A DNA stretch of 45,588 nucleotides from Hymenopellis radicata (lineage: Eukaryota > Basidiomycota > Agaricomycetes > Agaricales > Physalacriaceae), in the NCBI GenBank assembly GCA_015501595.1, contig JADNRX010000413.1:1-45588 (forward strand), written 5' to 3'. Numbering within the stretch: position 1 is the stretch's first letter; the number at the start of each line of letters is the position of its first letter. Below are positions 34,052 through 44,982 of this stretch, one piece after another. The notes under the pieces are model-generated. The model did not search any database, was not told where the DNA came from, and worked only from the letters and a program-made list of their open reading frames with translations. The position numbers were made by a program, and so were the translations under genes.

Positions 34052-34587
34052 ATGACTGCTCTCTTGGTTCTCGCTGCGCTCAGTCTGGGTGCTCCGGCAC
34101 AACAGCACGCCGTCTGCTCCAACCCGGAGTTCTCGTGGGTGCGGGTTATCTCCGTCTAGACGAATGGAATCCGCTGCTGATTCGCGCGACTTTTTGTGCG
34201 GCTGGAGTCGTCAAGCAGAGCCCGTGCCAGATAGGCGAGGCTTTCGGGAACCAGTGTACCAGCGATGGAAGTACGTGGTTCTTTGTTCCTCTTGGACTTC
34301 GGAACTGAGTAGTCGGACAATTCACAGGCTTCAATATTCAGCCCATACCGGCGGGATTCCACTACGCTGGCATCGCGGTTACTCTAGGCCATTCAACAGC
34401 TACCCCAATACAATACCCGACGACACCGCCGTGCCGCACTACACCTACCTTCCGCTCCTGAGCAATGGCACGTTCAATTTTAACGCGGATCACGGTATGT
34501 CCGGCCTCCATATAGCATTCCAATCTACACAGGTTGGACGACATATCATCAGGCGCAGAAGCAACCGCGGGAGCAGAGCCCTCTTCC
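34052..34587 (+). pseudogene. Cysteine-rich membrane protein, truncated right-arm copy
   Basis: Begins with the same signal peptide (MTALLVLAALSLGAPA) and first exons as 39154-40404. Between GGTTACT and CATTCAACAGC (about 34375-34395) some 170 bp are missing, removing the Cys-rich exon end and an intron. The gene then stops at 34587 within the Ser-rich linker, before the TM segment. It preserves the empty sites of elements A, B and C. Confidence 0.78.
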
Positions 34588-34867
34588 CTGAATGGCCTCC
34601 TGCAGGAAGCGTCCCATTGCTCTATCTCCACCTGATGAATCCGTGGTCATCTACTTGCTGTTCGATAATCACAGTGTTTGTGCTAACCATGTCTGAATGC
34701 AACGCGATTTCTGAAGTCGCTTGATATCTTCTCTCACACTGCCGCGGCAATCAGGCGCTTCGGAATGCTTTCTATTCGTGTATCCCGATTGATCAGATTG
34801 AATGCCCTCACAGATGGTGGTCGACTACGTGGACTGTATTCGACATCAGGAAAGCAAAGGCGTCTTT

Positions 34868-34990
34868 TCAGTCTTGGTCTTGCGCGGCCCATCTTTCCGA
34901 GTCTTGGTCTTGCGGCCCGAATCTTTTCGGTCTTGTTCTTGCAGACCGACATCTTACCAGTCTTTCTCCCGCCGTCTTGTGACTTCCCGT
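34868..34990 (+). repeat. Imperfect 28-30-bp minisatellite upstream of DUF6533 gene
   Basis: Four units of the form AGTCTTGGTCTTGCGGCCC followed by GAATCTTT-like tails, each slightly diverged. The left-arm copy shows the same tract in the inverted position, so the repeat predates the duplication. Confidence 0.6.
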
Positions 34991-35220
34991 CCGTTCTTTT
35001 TCAGATTTCTTCTGGTCTTATTTTCGGATTAACATCACCCTATGTTGATATATGTGATCTCATTGGTATCGAAACATCCCATCATTCTGACTCATTCGGC
35101 CACGGAAGTTAGCGCTTCCCCATCTCTTCAGATGCTCATATATCAGTGCCCGAATGCACCGTCCGCACCTTAAAGGAACGGCTCAGTGTTTGTTGCCCAT
35201 CAAACATTCACACCCTCTCG

Positions 35221-36804
35221 ATGGATGCCCAGTCCCAAGCCCAATCGCTTGCACTCGTTGAGGCATTGCAGCACCTGCGACTTTCCACCGTGAATACTTT
35301 CGATCTCTCAGAATTGCCCTGTGCTAACACATTGCCTGTAGTACTTTGATGGTACGATCCCACGAGACACGGAAATGCTTGCCACCTAATCTTAATCTAC
35401 GACACAGTGTCGGCTACCGCACTCTACGTATGCCCCGTTCTTCACACGTGGCTCTATCGGCATACCTAATTCCATGTTAATTCAGGTGTTCGACTACCTC
35501 TTGACACTCGAGCAGGAGGTGGATCTGATATGGGGTTCCAAATGGACTATCACCAAGCTGCTCTACCTTGTCACACGGTATTCCACCTTTGTAACCGCGG
35601 GTGTGTTCCTGTGGAGTACGCTTTCTCAAGTCATCGAATGTGTGTGTCATTCTAATAATCTGGTAGCGGACGTTACACCAAATATGAGTGCAGAGAACTG
35701 CCTAGTCGTATACAAGATGGATGGATGTGTGTCATCACGATCGTTCGACGTTGCTTATATTCACGGTAACATCAGGGTTGGCCACTGCAGGCGTTGTGCT
35801 GGCCGAAGGTAAGCACACTCGTACTCTCGGCATCTCTGTGATCTCATTATTCGAGTAGTTATACTCACACTTCGAACTTGGGCCGTCTGGAATCGGCATC
35901 ACTTTCTCACAGTTTGCATGCCGGCTCTTTTTTTGGCGCACTTCGTCGCTGTCTTCACAATAATGGGTATCTTCCTGAGCTCCATACAATGTGAGTGATG
36001 AATGTTGGCCAAGAGAAGTTACTAACGGGCTCTCAAGTCCTAAATCTCCCGCTTCCGGATCTTAAAGGCTGTCTTGTCTCTGCCGCCAATCCGATTTTCC
36101 GGTGGGACTTTATAACCTCGATGATGTATGAAGGAGGTGAGTATCACCCTCGAATACTACCACTCTGTACTCACCCGCTCTAGTCATGCTACTACTCATG
36201 GTAGCTAAATCCTACCAGCAGTGTAAGTTCTCTGGTTGGCATTGTGTTCGATTGATGACCAGTGGGATAGTTCGTGAGGCACGAGAAATCGGTTCATCAC
36301 GGCTATTGAACGTTATCTTGAAGGATGGTATGTCTCCGCCTATCACTAACGGGAGCCACAACTGATAACCAAGCACTCCAGGTGTCATGTACTATCTCTA
36401 TCTCTCCGGTAGAACTCGTTCCCTTCCCTCAATACAGAGCGCTGATCATCCCTCAGTCTTGAATATTACGAACATAATTGTGATCAGCAGTGTTGCCGTG
36501 CGTCATCTATCTGTACCTCTAGGCATTGTGCAGAATCCAACTGGTTCAACAGCCCGACCTTCTTAGCTTGCTCGGTCTGTAAGTCCTCAGTCCACAACTA
36601 TGATCGAACTTACAGGTTCATGCTACTGACCGTAGGTTAATACGCATTATCCACGCCATGCTGGCTTGCCGAGTTATCACGAATATCCGTGCCCAGGCGA
36701 AGAAGCAGGTGATTCGTGGAAGTCAAGGAACAATCGGTGACTTGGGAAGTAGTGTCGGAACGGTAGCCTTCGCCGCCTATGATTCTACAGGTGGTCCAGG
36801 ATGA
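35221..36804 (+). CDS. DUF6533-domain multi-pass membrane protein, right-arm copy
   Basis: A family common in Agaricomycetes, with several TM helices and unknown function. Fourteen exons sum to exactly 303 codons: 35221-35289, 35342-35351, 35408-35427, 35486-35615, 35667-35726, 35791-35808, 35859-35990, 36038-36136, 36184-36222, 36271-36327, 36382-36408, 36457-36479, 36523-36578, 36636-36804. The DUF6533 core is VFDYLLTLEQEVDLIWGSKW; further segments are AEVILTLRTWAVWNRHHF, FVAVFTIMGIFLSS, KDGVMYYLYLS and IRIIHAMLACRVITNIRAQA. Three exons are under 21 nt. The intron at 36480-36522 has a weak donor (GTGATC) and is the least certain join. Its mirror copy at 17647-19249 is off-frame in a homopolymer. 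Confidence 0.8.
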
Positions 36805-37269
36805 TTTCAGGTGTTTGTATGATTCTGGTTACATAGGGTACCTTGAGTTGTAATAGACGGTGGAAAAAAGAAATGCACGAATTTACTCCCGAGCGACGCG
36901 AGGAGGAGGCAAAGAGTACGGAGTGCGATCTGTCGACGGTAGGTTCTCAATCCTGAAACGCTGACCTGCGTCAATCCTGCATGTCACTCTGCAATGTTAC
37001 ATGTAAGCTTCCTTTGAGAAGGCGACACCGGATGGCGCATGGATGAATTCTATATGCAGCTGATCTTTTTCTGGAGATCGATGCGGCACTTTGACGAGAA
37101 CCGATAGCGTACAGTGTTCAGCACGCTGAGGCTTCCAATGAAATCAACTTGAAGGATTCGGTGGGTAAATAGGCCTTCGTCCGTCGCCTCCGAATCTACG
37201 CCTGTAGGAGGCGTGGCCCTTTAGTCGCACGAGAGGAGTGGAATCGAGTAGATTTCCAGTACAATACTA

Positions 37270-37430
37270 AGAAGCGATGTCGACTGTTGATTGGGAAGTC
37301 GACGCAGATACGCAGGTCGGTGGCACAGCATGAGGTTTTGGGCGATGGCCGTCACAGCCTAGATGGTTACAATTCGGGGATACAAAATGGTGGGAGGAAT
37401 CTCGATTCTAGTACGTGTCGAATAGAGTAT
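37270..37430. pseudogene. Chimeric F-box fragment, 5' antisense joined to 3' sense
   Basis: 37270-37357 matches the complement of the F-box coding region at 25465-25553, and 37358-37430 matches the sense 3' end at 26718-26790 including the stop region. The halves have opposite polarity and meet at a few shared bases (CAGC). Confidence 0.7.
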
Positions 37431-38489
37431 GACTTTAGGTCTACAGCAGCAGAGATCAGCTCATTAAAAGTGTGCGCTCAGAGCCACGTACACAGGATCC
37501 ATACAGGGTGTTCAACAGTGCCGGTATAAATGAAGATTAACCAGCGCCTGTTTCGTTCGGTGAGAAATTCTCGGCAGTGTCTGCATTCCGCCTGCCCATC
37601 CGTTTGGACGGGACATGTAGGCTCCGAAGTAGCATGGCTTTGCAAGATGAAAGTGTTTAACAGGACGATGGCCGTACCCGGACTCGGAACTCGTTTTCTC
37701 CGAGTACTATGCACCTTCAACGATGCTAGCGAAATGATCTAGACAGATGTCTACGACGATTTCGAGTCCCTGCTTGATGTCGTTTTCCTTTGCAAGAATA
37801 GAAACTTTTGACACACATTGAGGCCAAGAAACTGCGCCACATATGCTAAATGACAAATAAAAGCCATAGATAACAGAAGATGGAAACGGAAGAAATATAT
37901 AGAATGTGTTGTAGCAGTTGTCGCCTAGAAATAGGACATATCTCATGAAGAAGGTACGGAAGTCAGATATAACTGCAGGAAGGTCGGAAATGGAGGGAGA
38001 AGGATAGGACGAACGTATAAAGTAAGAATGACAATTCATGAAAGGAAGTGAAGGAAATGAATATGTACGGGGTAGGTCGTAAAGGAGAGTAGTTGAGGCT
38101 TCCTAAGGATATCGGGTATCTCGTGGGCTGCATGGCAATTAGGGGCATGGAAGAACGGCTAGCGGTTGCGACTTACGAATAGAGTCGCATAGATACGCTG
38201 AGTGTGATGGCCGTGGGTGGTGCGCGCGAGCGAAGGAAGTGCTGGATTTCCCCGCCAAAAATTCGCCGTAGACCATCGGGGACCGCTTCCTGGCTTGGTC
38301 TGCCATCCAGGCTGAACAATAGCCCCGTTAGAGGGCTAAACTGGCGGAAAACGGTCTGGAACGATAGAAAGCCGCGCCTCCGAAGCGACCTCGCGTGAAT
38401 GAATGCCCGAAGCAGATAAACGCGAGACCATCTGGTAGACGCGTATTGGCGGACTTCGTATATGCGGGGCTGTTCTGTCGCTATGGCTG
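37431..38489. other. No supported gene
   Basis: Minus frame 37707-38039 is hydrophobic but has no motif or exon partner. The stretch separates the right arm from the third copy. Confidence 0.35.
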
Positions 38490-40800
38490 TTCAACCGCGA
38501 GTCGCGCCAGGCCGAATTCCTCCATTATTTAGCTGCTTGCTCGCTGTACACAATGAGTATCGCCTAGGTAAACGAGGGACCGCGACATACCTGGTCTCCA
38601 TTGCACGGTGCCGACACGGCGATGCTGGACAAAGTCCCGGTCCGAGAAAAGGAAGGGTCTGACGCCGTCCAGCACGCCGGCAAGAACGTGGGGCGCGTCG
38701 TGTATCGAGTAGCAGCCGCATTGCGCGACATGACGGTAAGTCGCCAGGAGAATATGTGTGCGTCTGTTTGGCAAGCGCTTTGATCTTCCCGATGGCGTGC
38801 TGATTCCTGCGCCCCCTCTCGTTAGCGGACCAGCGTGTTCTTGGGCGTCCAGCGTACCAATGCTCTTTTGTCTGGGGCCAATGTAGCATATGCTTCCTCC
38901 GCCGCCCTTCGCTATCAGCAAATGATCACTCACTCCCACACCGGTGTCTTCTCCATCTTCCATGGATCTTTAGAACGAACATACGGCTTCAAAAACTCCG
39001 TTATCATCGTACCATCCCACACTTTTTGTACAGCGCTTCTAGACAATGCATCATTCCAATCCTCGTGGCTCCGCTCTTCTTCGGTGTTTGGCGGACCTTT
39101 AAAGCACGCTTCATTATGCGATGGAGTGATTGATCTCTTCCCCGAGTACCGCCATGACTGCTCTCTTGGTTCTCGCTGCGCTCAGTCTGGGTGCTCTGGC
39201 ACAACAGCACGCCGTCTGCTCAAACCCGGAGTTCTCGTGGGTGCGGGTTATCTCCGTCTAGACGAATGGAATCAGCTGCTGATTCACGCGACTTTTTGTG
39301 CTGCTGTAGTCTTTCAACTCCTCAAGCAGAGCCCGTGCCAGATAGGCGAGGCTCTCGGGAACCAGTGTACCAGCGATGGAAGTACGTGGCTCTTTCTTCC
39401 TCTTGGACTTCAGACCTGAATAGTTGGACAATGCACAGGCTTCACTATTCAACCCATACCGGCGGGATTCCACTACGCTGGCATCGCGGTTACTGCGGCC
39501 ACAAACTGTGTCTGCAACCACGTTTATTGGTCAATACTCAACGTCTGTGCTGCATGTCAAGGAGCCGGTGTATCCGCGTGCGTTCCTTGGTCTTGCCATC
39601 AATGAATCCCTACCGACTTAAGATTACATCTCACAGATTCCCAAGCTGGAACACAAATTGCTCTAGCCCATTCAACAGCTACCCCAATACAATACCCAAC
39701 GACACCGCCGTACCGCACTACGCCTACCTTCCGCTCCTGAGCAATGGCACGTTTGATTTTAATGCGGCATTGGCGGATCACGGTATGTCCGGCCTCCATA
39801 TAGCATTCCAATCTACACAGGTTTGACAACATATCATCAGGCGCAGAAGCAACCGCGGGAGCAGGGCCCTCTTCCACTTCACAGACATCCTCACCCACAT
39901 CCTCGGGTTCCAATCGACGTCGACGTCGACATCTCCCGCATCATCGTCAGGCGGTGGCTCGTCTAAAGCAGGGCCATAGCAGGGGCGTTGTAGGCGGTGT
40001 CGTCGGCCTCGCACTCATCGCCACAGGGATATTCTTCTTCCTCAAGCGCAGAAAGCGAGACGTTCCTCTCAAACCGGTGAAGGACGTAGACGACAACCGG
40101 GAGGGCGCGGTGCATCCATTCAGCTACCAGCAGCCATTGATGACCGGTCAGTCCGGGATGGCGCAGAGGGTTTATGTACGTGTTTCTTGGCGTTATCAAT
40201 ACGAGATGGTGGCTGATCTTGAGACGCGTGTAGGATCCAAACGACCCTTCGACGTTCCCTTCGTCCACGTCGCCGTTCCAAGGTTCCACTGGTCGATACA
40301 CGCCTCCACCGTACGCGAGTCTTCAGGGGACGACTCATGCTCCAACGCCAAGCGTTGGTGGCCTGTCGGCTGCCACTACTTATCGCGGGGCACCTGAGAT
40401 ATGAAGCTACTTCGAGTATTGGGGAACTGATCCATGTGTTGGAACCCGTTTATGTTGACGTTGACGTTCCAGGCATGCCCTTTTCGTAACAGTTTACGTT
40501 CTATCTAACCGACTATTCTACCGCATCGTTGTGATCATAAACACTATTACTCACTTTGCAATGTGTACCAACGACATCTAATCAAGTGGAGCAGTCAACT
40601 GACTTCTCTTTCACTCTTCGATTGATGCGACGTAGGTAGTAAGCCTATACGCGGTAGATTTGGGCTCAGATAAACAAATTGTCTGAAGCCTCCTTGAATC
40701 ATAGGCCGCAGCATCTTGACTCACGTACGCGCGTTGGGCAGCCCCGACAGGACACGTCGAACAAGACTCACTCATCTTAACGCGTCATCCGTGGATTTTC
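38490..40800 (-). repeat. Third copy: module M, membrane protein gene and downstream block
   Basis: Same orientation as the right arm. It matches the complement of left-arm blocks 24415-25210, 21198-23070 and 20848-21200. It retains the downstream block that the right arm lost and carries no transposons, so it is the best reference for the ancestral unit. Confidence 0.85.
39154..40404 (+). CDS. Cysteine-rich single-pass membrane protein, most complete copy
   Basis: Function unknown; the shape (signal peptide, Cys-rich ectodomain, Ser/Thr linker, one TM helix, cytoplasmic tail with PPPY) is frequent in basidiomycetes and suggests a surface sensor or wall-associated protein. Exons 39154-39240, 39330-39381, 39439-39577, 39637-39782, 39841-40175, 40234-40404 give exactly 310 codons. 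Landmarks: MTALLVLAALSLGALAQQHA, SPCQIGEALGNQC, TAATNCVCNHVYWSILNVCA, SWNTNCSSPFNSYPNTIP, VVGGVVGLALIATGIFFFL then KRRK stop-transfer, TPPPYASLQGTTHA. Compared with the left copy it has lost one base at each of 39910-39911, 39974-39975 and 39982-39985. The three cancel, but the linker reads as Arg/His-rich (SNRRRRRHLPHHRQ) instead of Ser-rich. Confidence 0.78.
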
Positions 40801-41225
40801 ACGGAGCCAACTCAATGGCCATGGCCGCACGGGACAAAGTTCGCGCGAAGGGTATTGGGCAGCCGTTTCATCAGTGAGGTTGTATGAAGAGTGCAGCCGG
40901 GATCGCCCGGCCCGATCTCTATCGCTTTCTTGTCGACCACCAGCAAGATGTCTCTCAATTAGGGGGGGTGGCTCTACCATGCACATACACACTACAATGT
41001 TGTAGTGCGCCGGTAAAAAAAGAGACTTGTGTTCTCTGGCCAATGAAGGCGAAATCCGGTCTCTCTCTTGTGTTATTAATAGTTGACACGGCGCAAGCTT
41101 CTTAGATGCCATGGTTAAACGCATGATTAGAGAGCACAATCCCTCTTACGAGAAAACGTAGCCTTATTCTCCGCGGATAATCATCCTTGAGTCACACGTC
41201 GCCTTAAAAGCCTGACAACCGTCCT
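40405..41225. other. Downstream block of the third copy and P450 promoter region
   Basis: 40420-40800 matches the complement of 20848-21170. Beyond 40800 the sequence is unique. TTAAAAG at 41204-41210, about 55 nt before the P450 start, is a possible TATA element. Confidence 0.4.
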
Positions 41226-41262
41226 GTGAGAACCATTCCACTTCCACTGGAACTGCTACGCC

Positions 41263-42930
41263 ATGCTCATCATCGAGACTGTTCTAGTGCTCTTCCTTTC
41301 TTTCCACATCGTCCCGTACTTCGTGGACCGCTACTCTCTGCGGAGGTACCCAGGCCCATTCCTCGCCAAATTCTCGTACCTGTGGAAGTTGTGGACATTC
41401 TGCAGTGGTCGGTACTCCGAAATCCTTGCAGAAACTCATAAGAAATATGGTCAGTCCACGCTACTCAGTCGAAACGCTGACGGTACAGACACCATCAGGT
41501 CCCATCGTCCGCATCTCTCCATGCGAGATATCCTTCTCCGCTCCAGGCGCCATGTCCGAGATCTACAGCCCTCGCACCAACGGCGTCTTCAAAGCCGACT
41601 TCTACGACGGTTTCATGTCAAATGGATCGCGCAGCATATTCTCAACGGTGAACCGCGCGCAGCACGCCCCCATCCGAAAGGATATGTCGCACATTTTCTC
41701 CGGGAAGATTATTGCGGATTTCACGCCGCGGATGAAGCAATTCGTCAATGCAATGCTCGACAAGTGGGAGCACATGCCCAAAGAAGGCTTCGACTGTCTT
41801 CCGTGTTCGTCTTGGCATTTTCAGTCGCTGTCATCTGACGCGCTCATTTTACAGGGTGTAGCTATCTTGCTATGGATTGGATTACTGCACTCCTTTTCGA
41901 TAACCCATGGGGAGTGGTCAATGCAGGCGAGGACACGGTCGCCGTACCCAAAGATGCCACCCATCTGGACGACACCATTAACGTCCCAGCCATCTCCATC
42001 TTAAGCGAGCGTGCTCAGATTGCGATCACTTTGGCCATGGTCCCATCCTGGTGGCGTCCGCTGGTAAAGCTCGCTATGCGGAAACAGATGATCTCTTCCC
42101 AACACGTAATAAACCTGACGATGAGGATGATACATCGCTCTGGACCCAATGCGCTCTTTTGGAACCTGAAGCAGGACCACGTCCGTCCTGGGTCGGCTAT
42201 GATGGGTCTGATGATTGCGGGATCAGACACGATGACCACGTCAGAGTCGTGTTCGTTTGTTTGTGCGGCGAGTACTAACGCAATCTGTACAGTTCTCTGG
42301 CGACTGGGCTGTTCCACCTCGCTCTACATCCGCACGTACAAGATAAACTTCACAAGGAATTCATCAGCGGCGCGTCGAGGGATTATCTCCACGCGTGCGT
42401 CAACGAAATGTTGCGTGTCCAACCCACTGTCGGACTCGGCCTCCCTCGCATTGTTCCACCACAAGGCTTAACGGTATACGGACAAACACTGACTCCTGGA
42501 ACGACGATAGCCGCACCATACTATACTGCCAGTCGCGACGCGTCTGTCTGGGGACCGATGCAGAGGACTTCCGGCCCGAACGCTGGCTGGAAGACGATGA
42601 GAATATGAACGCGAAGAAGAGGGAGTTTCAGCCGTTTTCTGAAGGACCGATGTACGCTTTCAAGACGTCTCGTTCTTGGAATACTTGACTGACTTGGTAT
42701 ACAGGGCGTGTTTGGGTAAAGCGCTCGCGTTGGCGGAACTCCGAACTGCCTACGAAATGATTGTTCTGAGATACGAGCTCAAGCTTCTCGAGACTGGTCC
42801 AGTAAGTGGCGCGCGCCGTCCGACTCATCACTTATGGTCTTTGCTCATTATACTACATCAGGCCAGGCCAAAGGAGCATTTCAATCGGAGGTTGAGGAAA
42901 TGTAACATTTCTTTGGTAGCACGTAACTAG
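41263..42930 (+). pseudogene. Cytochrome P450 monooxygenase with frame lesion and altered heme motif
   Basis: ER-anchored heme monooxygenase, close to the benzoate-4-monooxygenase/pisatin-demethylase-like P450s of fungi; substrate unknown. Exons 41263-41449, 41499-41804, 41855-42248, 42293-42651, 42705-42801, 42862-42930. Landmarks: N-terminal anchor MLIIETVLVLFLSFHIVPYF, RRYPGP hinge, YGPIVRISPCEISFSAPGAM, I-helix MIAGSDT, K-helix NEMLR (ExxR), RPERWLEDD, and heme loop FSEGP-M-ACLGKALALAEL. Two oddities: one base is missing at 42557 (CCGATG where CCGGATG keeps the frame), and the heme loop has Met where FxxGxRxCxG needs Arg, because the last base of exon 4 is T, not G. The segment between VQDKLHKEF and DYLHACVNE is about 20 residues shorter than usual. 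With the missing base, 470 residues. Confidence 0.85.
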
Positions 42931-43325
42931 TGTCGAAAGAGTTCCAGTTTGCACACTTATGCGAGTCGGATATCACGAATCAAGTCATCATCTTATGAGA
43001 CCATGGCGCTCGCAGGCCTGGGAAGGGTTTTTCCTGCTTTTGTTCTCCATCAGGATCTTCTTGATCTTATCCTCGGGCCATCGCTTGGCAACCCGATCTT
43101 GTAGGTCCAAATGGTATTGTTCTCAATTCAGCTTTTTGTTCTTCTCCGGTATTGTTTTATCCGACCCTTGTCTTAATTTAGCGATTCCCAGTATCGACAA
43201 CAAGAAGACAAAACAATACAAGAACCAGCGAGGCGCGACGGACTTTCTCTAATACAACGAACTATCAGCCACATTCACGACACGCACTTCTACTCTTTAC
43301 GACCTTACGATCAAACGACATCGAC
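42931..43325. other. Intergenic between P450 and TM/disordered protein gene
   Basis: T-rich and A-rich, no supported gene. Should contain the promoter of the gene starting at 43326; no clear TATA box. Confidence 0.35.
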
Positions 43326-44982
43326 ATGCTATACGAACCATCCCCACGACTTTCCGAAGAAAGGAAACTGCCAGAGGAGCAAGACGATTCTGCGTCTGCT
43401 TCGCTCCCTTTGCCCCCAGCCTCGACGACATCGACAACAACGAGTGTACCTGCAATCAGTGTAGGAGCTTGCCACTGCTATTGGAGCACGCCCAATGGGC
43501 CGTTGCCTCGTCAACTACGTTCACCATCATCCTGGCATTCATCTTGCAACTTATGGCGCTCTGGATCCGTGCACGATTCTCGAGAACACGACTCGCCGAT
43601 TTGGACGTTGATGCGCAATCTGCTTTATCACAGTCGCCCGCTACTTCCTCGTCCACGTCGCCCATGCAGCATGAGGACGCCTCGCTACCCCTAGTACAAG
43701 AGTGGCGTGCTTCACTTGCTAGGGGTCGATCTGGAGACGTGTCCATCACCCAAGGTGAATAGCTATATTGTGGCGCCAAACGATTATCTGATTGTCCCCG
43801 AAGATACTGAGCCAGAACAGATGACCGACTCTGTTCAAAGCGTAGAGTCTACGTCACGCATTCCATCGGTCCAGCAATGGTCGGTACCGTCGACTGCGCC
43901 TTCAGACTTGTCTGCGGGATGCGTGATGACTGCAGAAAGAATTCATATAGAGCGTACGTTATGCAATATTCTGTGCATTGAAAATGTTTTGATGTTATCG
44001 AAGATGCTGAGCCAAGACTCGTATCGGGCCATGCGATACCAGAACCCGCAAGTGACGGGAAAACAGCGACGACGATAGCGTAGAGGAAGCGAGCAACCTG
44101 ACGCCAACAAGCTTCAAATACGCGAACTTTATCTCGATTCCCATACCGTCTCCAGTAGTTATCAATGCTGCCAACGCTGCACAAACGAGGAGAAAGCCGA
44201 TGCAGGGTAGGTCACCTATGAATCTTGAGAAACAGCGATTAACTAGCACTGCAGGAACCACAGAACCTTTTCGTTATAACGTAGCCGATGAGGCCAGACG
44301 AGAGCCGGAGTCGCAGCAGGAAAATGCTCCGCGTAGCGACACTTCCAGTCCAATCTCCGATCTTGGCATCCTACACGACGACGACGAGGAAGAGCCTAAA
44401 GTTGCTATGCCACAACCGAGGCGTATATGGTCTATTCAAGCGTTACTTCCTCGTCTGAAGGCGTTCTACCCAACACCGACACAGGGTAGCTACTCTGTTC
44501 GGACCGTTCCAATCGAGGCCCCTTCTGAATCTTCCTGGGGAACAAGTGGACGACAGACAGCCAGACCACGTCGCGGGCTACGCCATCGCCTACGTTCGGA
44601 GTCGCTCCGACATGCGTATGGGCAGACCGTCACGGAGCTCAGCTATGGTGATCTCAGCCGACAAGGAACGGCCGGTGAATCTGCCAGTGACGACGAGTGG
44701 CCATGGCATCCTACGAGAGGTGCAAGGTCGCGTCCGGCGGAGTGGAATACCACATTCGCGTTTCCAAGAGAAAGAACGTATCCTGTCATACAGAAAGTGC
44801 GGTTTTCCCGTGGACATGGGTTGATAAACGTCACCGCTATCAGGCGAGAGAAGAAGAGGGCACGAAGGGCCGCGTTGCGCCGGAGGATAAATACACGTGC
44901 GTTCTTCCTCAGCTTTCAAATTCGATTTCATTGTCTGACGGCGGTTGGATTAGTGTTTACCTTGACAATAGAATGGGATTGA
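43326..44982 (+). CDS. Hypothetical protein with one TM helix and a long disordered tail
   Basis: I do not recognise a family. ATG at 43326 gives an acidic N-terminus, a CTCNQC motif, one TM segment (TFTIILAFILQLMALWIRA), then Ser/Pro/Glu-rich disordered sequence and a basic C-terminus (RREKKRARRAALRRR). Exons read about 43326-43754, 43804-43952, 44003-44207 and 44256-44982, the last two joined through a 48-nt in-frame intron. The frame breaks at the C5 run 43413-43417 and the A4 run 44060-44063; one added base in each gives a continuous protein (PLPPSLDDIDNNECTCNQC and PASDGKNSDDDSVEEASN). The start of the exon at 44003 resembles that at 43804 (GAAGAT-CTGAGCCA), suggesting exon duplication. 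The 3' end is uncertain; a GTGCGT donor near 44897 could add an exon. A trace of its last exon lies at 20700-20845. Confidence 0.55.

Larger units (their letters stand above)
31440..37175 (-). repeat. Right arm of the inverted segmental duplication
   Basis: Mirror image of the left arm: F-box copy, module M, truncated membrane-protein copy, DUF6533 copy. It lacks the left-arm interval 19870-21685, the junction lying at about 34587 where the membrane-protein gene breaks off and the DUF6533 upstream region begins. It has no transposon insertions. Confidence 0.88.
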
